Of a stretch of 8,007 nucleotides of DNA, positions 1-5,588 are shown piece after piece (position 1 is the first letter of the stretch; every line of letters begins with the position of its first letter). Position numbers and translations under genes: made by a program. The notes under the pieces are model-generated. The model saw only the letters and a list, made by a program, of their open reading frames with translations. It searched no databases and was not told the origin of the DNA. The DNA is taken from assembly GCA_017649745.1 (NCBI GenBank), contig JAGCGE010000132.1:1-8007 (forward strand). The letters run 5' to 3'. This DNA comes from Clostridiales bacterium. GTDB lineage: Bacteria; Bacillota_A; Clostridia; Saccharofermentanales; Saccharofermentanaceae.

Positions 1-578
1 TATGAGAAGTTACGAGTCATATAATATTCCACATCATCACCGGAACTGATCTTGAGCAAAGAGACCTCTGAAGTATCAGAAGAATACGGGCCGTTTGCCA
101 GGATCATTGAAAGAGAATCTTCAAGAAGTTCATATCTCTCGTCTTCACTTACTCTATAAAGAACCGTATCTTCAGGGTTCTCGCGAAGGATGACTATTGC
201 TGATACGCGGTCTTCGAGAGCAGACTTCTTACAGCTCTTCATTATCTTCTCATCAGAGACATCTTTACATTCTGCTCTGAAAGTCTGAAACATTCCGGCT
301 TTATTTATCTCATCACAGATGCTTTTCGAGTAGTCTGTACAGACGGTGTCATAGACCTTGACAGGCATCCTGTAAAAATCGATATGATATGCCATCTGTT
401 CATCCATTGACTTTAGTTCATAAGTCGTCTCGACTTTCTCGTCTGTAGGGATCTTATACCACATATTCATAAGGAAAGGTGCAAGAAGCGGTATAAGTAT
501 TCCAACTACGAGAAATGCCTTATTTCTGATTATGAGCTTAGCTGAATACCTGGCTAATCTTAATGCGTTTTTAAGCAT
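1..578 (-). CDS. ABC-2-type transporter permease, second subunit (3' part lies outside the window)
   Basis: Reading the minus strand from the ATG at 576-578 gives 192 uninterrupted codons to the window edge, so only the N-terminal half is seen. It begins MLKNALRLARYSAKLIIRNK, a short basic cytoplasmic tail, followed by one hydrophobic segment at about residues 24-41 (AFLVVGILIPLLAPFLM). A long hydrophilic stretch then runs to the edge, and the multi-helix C-terminal half would follow. This matches the ABC-2 membrane permease layout of one N-terminal helix, a large extracytoplasmic loop and a C-terminal helix bundle, also seen in the neighbouring permease. It starts 4 nt after that gene's stop, with an excellent AAGGAGGTG site (586-594) 7 nt before the ATG. 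The two permeases probably form a heterodimer driven by the ATPase at 1664-2431. The substrate cannot be told. The family call rests on layout and operon position rather than a complete domain. Confidence 0.8.
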   Translation of the reverse strand, partial: MLKNALRLARYSAKLIIRNKAFLVVGILIPLLAPFLMNMWYKIPTDEKVETTYELKSMDEQMAYHIDFYRMPVKVYDTVCTDYSKSICDEINKAGMFQTFRAECKDVSDEKIMKSCKKSALEDRVSAIVILRENPEDTVLYRVSEDERYELLEDSLSMILANGPYSSDTSEVSLLKISSGDDVEYYMTRNFS

Positions 579-582
579 AATC

Positions 583-1659
583 TTACACCTCCTTCTTTAG
601 TCTTGTAACGACGATACCCATCGCCGAAAAAACGACTGTCATGGCGATCATTATGATCACACAAGGGATCACATAATCACTCTTTCCGTTTACCGACATC
701 TCGATAAGCGACCTGTTCAGATAATATATCGGCGACAGTCTCTTGATATTTTCCGGAATCGAACTGTAGATATATGTTTCATAGACACCGCCAAAATATG
801 AGGCAAACCATAATATCATGAACATCGATCCAATTGAGACTGCAGGCTGCTTAAAGAATATGAAGAACAGCATTCCGAAAGAGGTAAATCCCAATCCTGC
901 CAGGAAGAACAATCCGCCATAGATGAGAATATTACAAGGTTTCATGTCAAAGAGCAGACAAAATGCCAGTGTTCCAAGAAGAGGAAATGTTATCATCGAA
1001 GTGATAAAACTTGCCAGATGTTTTCCAAGATATAAGGAGATAGAACCTGCCTTACCTGTCTTATATCTCAACCAGATCCCGCTCTTTCTGTCTTCGTAGA
1101 AGATAACACTCAGAAAGATCGGAGATATCGACAAAAAGCAGCACAGAAATGCATGACAATAGTAGTTTTCCGCATCAGGGGTCTTAGTTGTCGGAAGCTC
1201 GGATTCATTCAGTTCGATCGTCTTAAGACCGCCGTTCATATATGCATTCATATTGCGATCAACATTAAAGAGAGCATACTGAATGATCCTTGTCTCAACC
1301 GATTCTTTCTCGCTTCCGATGATCTTGTAGCTATCCTTTTCGAATATAACGAAAACATCCTGTTCACCTGATTCGATCAATCCCTCAGCATCAGCTGAAC
1401 TGTACTTCTGAGTTACTATGTCTTCCTTTTCCAGTTCGTCCATAAGCGTATCGATGACCATCTCATATTTACTTCCCTGAGAAATCTCATATCCGAGTTT
1501 GAACCCCTGCGCATCTTCCGCCTTATCAAGGAGTGTATGAAAAGCATTCGCAACAGCTGCTGTCGTAATTATCATTCCGATAAGCGAGATGAAGAGCACT
1601 GCCTTACGACGCCAAAGGAGCTTCAGATTATTCTTGGTCATTATCCAGATCTTATACAT
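583..1659 (-). CDS. ABC-2-type transporter permease, first subunit
   Basis: The 358-residue integral membrane protein is the transmembrane half of an ABC exporter. Hydrophobic segments visible by eye are at about residues 20-42, 168-188, 213-237, 243-270, 273-293 and 328-352. Between the first and second lies a polar extracytoplasmic domain of about 125 residues. This arrangement (1 + loop + 5 helices) is typical of ABC2_membrane_3-type permeases that export drugs, peptides or lipids. The start ATG has a GGAAGG site 8 nt upstream, embedded in the last codons of the ATPase gene, so translation is probably coupled. The gene sits 4 nt after the ATPase stop and 4 nt before the next permease start. 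Several Cys residues (C168, C173, C174) cluster at the start of the second helix; their significance is unknown. The substrate is not predictable from sequence. Class is confident, specific role is not. Confidence 0.9.
   Translation of the reverse strand: MYKIWIMTKNNLKLLWRRKAVLFISLIGMIITTAAVANAFHTLLDKAEDAQGFKLGYEISQGSKYEMVIDTLMDELEKEDIVTQKYSSADAEGLIESGEQDVFVIFEKDSYKIIGSEKESVETRIIQYALFNVDRNMNAYMNGGLKTIELNESELPTTKTPDAENYYCHAFLCCFLSISPIFLSVIFYEDRKSGIWLRYKTGKAGSISLYLGKHLASFITSMITFPLLGTLAFCLLFDMKPCNILIYGGLFFLAGLGFTSFGMLFFIFFKQPAVSIGSMFMILWFASYFGGVYETYIYSSIPENIKRLSPIYYLNRSLIEMSVNGKSDYVIPCVIIMIAMTVVFSAMGIVVTRLKKEV
586..594 (-). promoter_or_regulatory. Ribosome binding site of the partial permease
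   Basis: AAGGAGGTG is a near-perfect anti-16S match 7 nt upstream of the ATG at 578. It overlaps the last codons of the preceding permease, which supports both the start choice and translation as part of one operon. Confidence 0.85.
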
Positions 1660-1663
1660 CTTA

Positions 1664-2431
1664 TTATCCTTCCACGTAATCCCTTAATTTCTTACCTGTC
1701 AATGTCAGGAATACCTGCTCGAGAGAAACTTCTTCATCAGGGTTCTTCCTAACCATATTCTTAAGTTCCTCTTTAGTACCGCAAGCAACGATCTTTCCGT
1801 TATCCATTATTGCAACCTTGGTACAGATAGCTTCAACTTCTTCCATGTAGTGACTTGTGTAGATAACTGTCGTATCCATCTTATTGATCGCCTTGATCTT
1901 CTCTAGGATGAAGTTCCTTGATTGAGGATCGATACCTACCGTAGGCTCATCGAAGATCAGGAGCTTCGGCTTATGGCCTAGAGCGCATGCGATATTAAGT
2001 CTTCTCTTCATCCCTCCCGAAAACGTCTTCGCAAATGAATTACGTTTCTCTGAAAGACCGACAAAATCCAATGCTCCATCAATCGCACTTTTTAATTCTT
2101 TTCCGTTGATGTCATACAAGGAAGTAAAAAGTTCAACATTTTCCCATGCCTTAAGATTTCCGTATATCGCAAGCTCCTGAGGAATGTATCCTATGAGAGG
2201 TTTTATCTTTCCAAGATCCTTCTTTATATCCATCCCGAAAACTTCTATGCTTCCTGCTGTCGGTTTAAGAAGCGAACAGATCATATTCATCGTCGTGGAC
2301 TTACCTGCTCCGTTAGGTCCTAAAAGGCCGAATATCTCGCCCTCCTTTATCTCTAACGAAAGACCGTCAACAACCGGCCTGTTATCGTATTTCTTGATCA
2401 ATCCGTCAAGCTTTACTACCGTGTCATTCAT
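1664..2431 (-). CDS. ABC transporter ATP-binding protein (ABC-2 exporter ATPase)
   Basis: The 255-residue nucleotide-binding subunit powers the two downstream permeases by ATP hydrolysis at the cytoplasmic membrane face. All core motifs are intact: aromatic A-loop Y15, Walker A GPNGAGKST (38-46), Q-loop Q85 in GYIPQE, signature FSGGMKRRL (137-145), Walker B LLIFDEP (157-163, with catalytic E162) and the switch histidine H194 in TSHYMEE. A C-terminal tail of about 40 residues (EEVSLEQVFLTLTG) is the usual end of the CcmA/drug-exporter group of ABC ATPases. Length is normal for the group. The ATG is preceded by GGAGG (2441-2445) at 9 nt spacing. It is the first gene of a tight three-gene operon, immediately downstream of the terminator of the sigma/anti-sigma unit. 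Similar ATPases serve antibiotic resistance, bacteriocin immunity or lipid export, and the sequence alone does not choose among these. Confidence 0.96.
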   Translation of the reverse strand: MNDTVVKLDGLIKKYDNRPVVDGLSLEIKEGEIFGLLGPNGAGKSTTMNMICSLLKPTAGSIEVFGMDIKKDLGKIKPLIGYIPQELAIYGNLKAWENVELFTSLYDINGKELKSAIDGALDFVGLSEKRNSFAKTFSGGMKRRLNIACALGHKPKLLIFDEPTVGIDPQSRNFILEKIKAINKMDTTVIYTSHYMEEVEAICTKVAIMDNGKIVACGTKEELKNMVRKNPDEEVSLEQVFLTLTGKKLRDYVEG

Positions 2432-2464
2432 TTATGTATTCCTCCGCACTTGTTATGATCTCAT

Positions 2465-2510
2465 AATAAAAAAATCTGCCTTTCGGCGAAAATGCCAAAA
2501 GACAGATTTT
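2465..2510 (-). terminator. Intrinsic terminator after the anti-sigma-like gene
   Basis: The arms 2471-2487 and 2494-2510 form a 17-bp stem around a 6-nt loop. In minus-strand RNA all 17 positions pair, two of them as U-G wobbles (2497/2484 and 2502/2479). On the plus strand the same two positions are C-A mismatches. Three further U residues directly follow the stem's own 3' U4 on the minus strand, giving a run of seven, so the orientation is clear. It lies 30 nt past the stop at 2540 and 34 nt before the ABC ATPase start, so it should separate the two transcription units or let only part of the transcripts through. Confidence 0.92.
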
Positions 2511-2539
2511 GTATATGACTTTAGTCACATCTGATCGGT

Positions 2540-3439
2540 TTAACCGATTCCGTTACACATATACCAGTTAGGACTTTCCGGATCATACTCTGCATAAGCG
2601 GTAAATCCTCTCTCTTCGATAACAAGTGCGTTCTGAAGCTGATCACATAACTCAGGTGTCTCTGCAGCGATCGTAACGATATAGCCTTCTGGCTGACAGA
2701 ACATTACTGTGTAAGCAACTCCGAGAGGATAGTCTCCTGAGCTGCTGCTCATACCTGACATCTTGTGTATAAAGATGTTGCCGTCCTGTTCGTCAGATTC
2801 AGTATCGAAATCATCAAAGAACATCATGCTACCGTCAGGACCGAACTGTGATGAATAATTAACAGTGATGTTAAATACGTGCTCGATCTCGTTACCGTTC
2901 TCGTCCGTCTCGACTAATGTGGCCTGGATCGCGTTATCCGGTGCCCATTCATCAATTCTTCCGACGAGGAAGTGATAACCTTCAGGGATAGAAGTCAACT
3001 TGATCCTTATAGCCTGACACTCTTCAGGACCGTTAAAGGTCAATGTCTTTGACATGTTGGTGTATGTGATCGCCTCACCGTCATAGCTTGCGATATTTGT
3101 CTGCTGAGCGATAACTGACTTCTCCTGAACTTCGGAAGGCGAAACTTCAGTAGTCTCCTCTGAATCATCTTCAGGAACATAACTCTTAACTTTCTGAGTG
3201 ATAGTCTCACTTGGCTCAGGAGTTTCGGAATTGATGCCTCTAAGTGCAGCAAATGCCGTAATACCGACTGCTCCTGCTACAACTGCCGCGATGGCAACGA
3301 TCAATACTTTCTTCTTGATGTTTGATGCTTTCATAATATCGTTATCTGATACTACTTCACGGTTATGTAACTCCAAAGCCTCCAACACGTATTCTTCGGA
3401 TATGTTCTTCATGGCTTCTGAGATCGTTTCCTTTTTCAT
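2540..3439 (-). CDS. Single-pass membrane protein, putative anti-sigma factor
   Basis: The 299-residue protein has three parts. A short cytoplasmic N-terminus (about 1-43) contains KNISEEYVLEAL, like the N-terminal segment found in many clostridial proteins encoded beside ECF sigma factors. One transmembrane helix follows at about 44-66 (VLIVAIAAVVAGAVGITAF). Next come a Pro/Glu/Ser/Thr-rich linker (about 70-108) and an extracytoplasmic domain of about 180 residues that I do not recognise. No catalytic motif or cell-wall anchor is visible. Its ATG overlaps the sigma stop by 4 nt (ATGA), with AAAGGAG at 3448-3454 inside the sigma gene, so the two are translationally coupled. Known biology of such pairs: the cytoplasmic tail holds the sigma factor inactive until the outer domain senses a signal or is cleaved. 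The role is inferred from gene order, topology and the N-terminal motif. There is no zinc-binding HxxxCxxC (ZAS) motif in the N-terminus, so it is not a classical ZAS-type anti-sigma. Confidence 0.78.
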   Translation of the reverse strand: MKKETISEAMKNISEEYVLEALELHNREVVSDNDIMKASNIKKKVLIVAIAAVVAGAVGITAFAALRGINSETPEPSETITQKVKSYVPEDDSEETTEVSPSEVQEKSVIAQQTNIASYDGEAITYTNMSKTLTFNGPEECQAIRIKLTSIPEGYHFLVGRIDEWAPDNAIQATLVETDENGNEIEHVFNITVNYSSQFGPDGSMMFFDDFDTESDEQDGNIFIHKMSGMSSSSGDYPLGVAYTVMFCQPEGYIVTIAAETPELCDQLQNALVIEERGFTAYAEYDPESPNWYMCNGIG

Positions 3440-3990
3440 ATCAGATTCTCCTTTCGTAGAAACTTTCTTAGTCTTTCACGAGTTCGAAAAAGTTTCAGTG
3501 ACACGGCCGATTCTTTAAGCCCCATATTCTGGGCTATAGTCTGAATCGAGTCCGACAGATAATATCTGCATACAAACATCTGGCGATCTTTCTTTTTGAG
3601 GGTTTTGAGAAAACGGTCAATCGCGTCTGAAAGGACGTCAGCCTCACATTCATCTACAGGATCAGCACCAGAAGACAGGCATGTTTCGAGTTCCTCAATA
3701 GCAACTTCGAAATTACTGTTACGCCTTGCCGCCGTGTTAAATCGGTATCGATCCAGTGCCTTGTTCCGAACAACGTTCAGAAAAAAAGCACGAAGCGACG
3801 TTGGCTTTTCAGGTGGGATCGAGTTCCATGTGGTGAACAGGGAGTCGTTTACACACTCCTCAGCATCCGGTCCGTTCTTAAGGATATTTGTGCAGATAAC
3901 TTGCGCAAGTTTTCCATATTTGGTTGATAATTCGCTAATCGCCTGCTCCGAGCGCTCGAAGAACAGATCAATTATCATCTCATCTTCCAT
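3436..3990 (-). CDS. ECF-type RNA polymerase sigma factor
   Basis: The 184-residue sigma-70-family protein contains only regions 2 and 4, as ECF (group 4) factors do. Region 2 covers about residues 9-83 (FERSEQAISELSTKYGKL, then DAEECVNDSLFTTWNSIPP, then RAFFLNVVRNKALDRYR). A variable linker follows (84-118). Region 4 covers about 120-178, with a helix-turn-helix at about 148-172 (SIQTIAQNMGLKESAVSLKL) for -35 recognition. The frame stays open upstream to a GTG at 4017, but the ATG at 3990 is preferred. It has AAAAAAGGAG (3999-4008) at 8 nt spacing, and the GTG would fall at the predicted transcription start. The gene overlaps the anti-sigma-like gene by 4 nt and has an ECF-style promoter directly upstream, consistent with positive autoregulation. 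The exact ECF subgroup is not assignable by eye. Confidence 0.94.
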   Translation of the reverse strand: MEDEMIIDLFFERSEQAISELSTKYGKLAQVICTNILKNGPDAEECVNDSLFTTWNSIPPEKPTSLRAFFLNVVRNKALDRYRFNTAARRNSNFEVAIEELETCLSSGADPVDECEADVLSDAIDRFLKTLKKKDRQMFVCRYYLSDSIQTIAQNMGLKESAVSLKLFRTRERLRKFLRKENLI

Positions 3991-3998
3991 CTTGTCAG

Positions 3999-4008
3999 CT
4001 CCTTTTTT
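3999..4008 (-). promoter_or_regulatory. Ribosome binding site fixing the sigma factor start
   Basis: AAAAAAGGAG sits 8 nt before the ATG at 3990. No comparable site precedes the alternative GTG at 4017, so this site decides the start in favour of a 184-residue protein rather than 193. Confidence 0.85.
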
Positions 4009-4024
4009 CGGTCTCACCTATTAA

Positions 4025-4050
4025 GACGTAAGAAGGACCGCAATATTTCA
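4025..4050 (-). promoter_or_regulatory. ECF-sigma-type promoter upstream of the sigma/anti-sigma unit
   Basis: On the minus strand the -35 element TGAAAT (4045-4050) is followed after exactly 16 nt by the -10 element CGTC (4025-4028). It closely resembles the TGAAAC-N16-CGTA/CGTC promoters of Bacillus SigW/SigV-type ECF factors. An A/T-rich tract with TTTTCGAAAAAGG lies just upstream, as is common for such promoters. Transcription would begin around 4016-4019, leaving a leader of about 27-30 nt that contains the ribosome binding site. The match is seen directly; use by the adjacent sigma factor is inference. Confidence 0.75.
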
Positions 4051-4077
4051 CCTTTTTCGAAAAGAGAATTAAAAAAA

Positions 4078-4866
4078 TTATACTATTGTCTTTAATGTCG
4101 GATAATTCAAGCTATTTAAGAAGTTCTTTACCTGATCGTTAAAGATATCATACTTCTCGATACTGCATACATGACCGCATTTCTCGATGAAGCACAAGGA
4201 AGCCTCGCTAAGCTTCTTATGTGTTCTCTTAACGCTATTAACGAACATGTAGTCTTCTTTACCGGAGATAAGGAATACAGGAAGATCATTCTCCTGGATA
4301 TTCCTGATATAATCCTTAAGCTTAAACTGTGTCTTGAATAATTCAGAAAGCCACATCTTGAAAGCTAAAGACTTCATCTTGATAGATTCTCTGATGAAGA
4401 AATCCCTAGACTTCTTATGATTCTTATGCGGCATCATGATATTGGCAAACATAGGATAGAAGAGCTTCTTAGGGATAATGTACTTCAATCCTTCGATAGC
4501 AACCAGAAGCGACTTGTAGCCAAAGTTCAAATTCAAAACGAAACCTGCAAGAACGATAGACTTTACCTTCTCTTTGTAAAGATAAGCAAATTCCATCGCT
4601 ACAAGTGTTCCTAAAGATAATGAGATTATGTTGACTTTATCGATATTCTCTTTAACAAGTACTTCGTTGATCTCGACAGCTGACCTTGTAAGAAGGTGCT
4701 TCGTCTTCTCGATCGCAGAACCGCCGTGACCTTCAAGATCTACTGCTACTACGTTGTAGTCCTGAAGATCCTTGATCTGATATTTCCAAGTATTGATACT
4801 TCCGCCTAAACCATGGATCAATAATACCCATTCATTAGAGTTATTGTCATATATTTTATAATTCAT
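4078..4866 (-). CDS. Alpha/beta-fold hydrolase
   Basis: The 262-residue soluble protein belongs to the alpha/beta hydrolase (MhpC/Abhydrolase_1) superfamily. The oxyanion-hole motif HGLGGS lies at 18-23, followed by the strand and turn VVAVDLEGHGGS (39-50). The nucleophile elbow is ISLSLG (81-86), with Ser84 as nucleophile. The acid is Asp205 in LISGKEDYMF and the base is His232 in KCGHVCSIEKYD, so the Ser-Asp-His triad is complete. The usual first Gly of G-x-S-x-G is replaced by Ser82, a tolerated variant. A Lys/Phe/Met-rich cap region (about 112-190) covers the active site. There is no signal peptide, so it should be cytoplasmic. The start has GGGAGGAG (4873-4880) 6 nt upstream. The substrate is unknown: members include esterases, lipases, C-C hydrolases and haloperoxidase-like proteins. 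It ends 28 nt before the ECF -35 element and has no obvious terminator, so read-through into the sigma unit is possible. Confidence 0.9.
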   Translation of the reverse strand: MNYKIYDNNSNEWVLLIHGLGGSINTWKYQIKDLQDYNVVAVDLEGHGGSAIEKTKHLLTRSAVEINEVLVKENIDKVNIISLSLGTLVAMEFAYLYKEKVKSIVLAGFVLNLNFGYKSLLVAIEGLKYIIPKKLFYPMFANIMMPHKNHKKSRDFFIRESIKMKSLAFKMWLSELFKTQFKLKDYIRNIQENDLPVFLISGKEDYMFVNSVKRTHKKLSEASLCFIEKCGHVCSIEKYDIFNDQVKNFLNSLNYPTLKTIV

Positions 4867-4894
4867 CCTAAACTCCTCCCTATCTTCAAGATAC

Positions 4895-4920
4895 TATGTT
4901 CCACATCCCTTATAGTTTCA
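4895..4920 (-). promoter_or_regulatory. Possible weak ECF-like promoter upstream of the hydrolase
   Basis: TGAAAC (4915-4920) is followed after 16 nt by CATA (4895-4898), then a GGGAGGAG ribosome binding site and the hydrolase ATG. Spacing and placement mirror the sigma factor's own promoter, but the -10 is CATA rather than CGTA/CGTC, so this is only a candidate. A 6-bp inverted repeat (ACTATG/CATAGT) brackets the same stretch. Confidence 0.25.
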
Positions 4921-5026
4921 TAGTAATCTATATACCTTTCAATCGATACAGAAAATTTAGGTAAATATGCGGTATTAATTTGATAGTCAAAGTAATTTAC
5001 AATTCCTTAATAATTTACTAACTGAA

Positions 5027-5473
5027 TCACAAATGTTTCTTGATCCTTGCTGAGATACCTTCAAGCTCAAGATTACGGTTACCGGTAAAGTAATACTTAT
5101 CACCGTTGTGATCGATATGTCCTGCATGCCATGATGCGATATTGTTCATGATAGGATCATCGTTATACAAAAGCTCGACGCTTCTGCCACATGCCAGCTC
5201 TTCATTCTCGAGCCAGAATCTGCCGTTACCGCCACGGCGAAGCTTACCTGAGACCATAACATCAGCATTAAGTCTCTTGATCTGATAGTAAGCCTCTTCA
5301 AGTTCCTTACAGAATCGCTCTAATTGTTCCTGAACATAAAGCGTCTCAGCAGAAGGGATCAGATCAGGTATCTCGACCTGCTCCTGATCAAGGTATTGAG
5401 TCTTCTCGAAAAACTCCTCGATCTGGCTCTGCAAAGCATCAACCGATTTCAACCACTGGTCATAATTGATCAT
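5027..5473 (-). CDS. DUF5348-like small protein of unknown function
   Basis: The 148-residue soluble protein has an N-terminal helical, Glu/Gln-rich half (about 1-70), probably coiled-coil in part. Its compact C-terminal half (about 74-146) carries SGKLRRGGNGRFWLENEEL, then CGRSVELL, then WHAGHIDHNGDKYYF and finally LELEGISARIK. The order (K-L-x-R...GRF, C-G-x-x-x-E-L-L, G-x-I-x-H-N-G-x-x-Y-Y-F, L-x-G-x-x-A-R-I) resembles the DUF5348 family, small beta-rich proteins often encoded in mobile elements and chromosomes of Firmicutes. The assignment is from memory of that pattern. There are no membrane segments, signal peptide or catalytic motif. The ATG at 5473 has AAGGGAG (5481-5487) at 7 nt. It stands apart from its neighbours, with 115 nt on one side and 160 nt on the other, so it is probably transcribed separately. 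No integrase, relaxase or phage gene is visible nearby to show recent transfer. Confidence 0.7.
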   Translation of the reverse strand: MINYDQWLKSVDALQSQIEEFFEKTQYLDQEQVEIPDLIPSAETLYVQEQLERFCKELEEAYYQIKRLNADVMVSGKLRRGGNGRFWLENEELACGRSVELLYNDDPIMNNIASWHAGHIDHNGDKYYFTGNRNLELEGISARIKKHL

Positions 5474-5550
5474 AATCGTACTCCCTTCTTTGTGAACACA
5501 AGAAAAAGAAAACTACCACTTAAATTTTATCTTATTTAATACCTGTTACG

Positions 5551-5573
5551 CCATATCTTTTTCGAAAATATGG
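5551..5573 (-). repeat. Short hairpin after the GGDEF gene
   Basis: CCATAT (5551-5556) and ATATGG (5568-5573) pair. In minus-strand RNA the stem extends to nine pairs through one U-G wobble. It lies 15 nt beyond the GGDEF gene stop but lacks a following U-run on the minus strand, so at best it is a weak terminator or a 3'-end stabiliser. Confidence 0.35.
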
Positions 5574-5588
5574 AAAGGTTTTTGATAT

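Noticed and set aside
3991..4017. GTG-initiated extension of the sigma factor by nine residues
   Set aside because: It has no ribosome binding site and lies at the predicted transcription start of the ECF promoter; the ATG at 3990 has a strong site at 8 nt.
3596..4024. Plus-strand frame opposite the sigma factor gene
   Set aside because: It is a shadow of a conserved ECF gene, with basic low-complexity composition and no recognisable domain.
4962..4990. Sigma-A promoter TTGACT-N17-TATTTA upstream of the hydrolase
   Set aside because: The -35 is good but the -10 matches only three of six consensus positions, so it is not listed as a feature.
5551..5573. Hairpin after the GGDEF gene as a true intrinsic terminator
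   Set aside because: A/T-rich stem with no U-run on the minus strand; kept only as a low-confidence hairpin.
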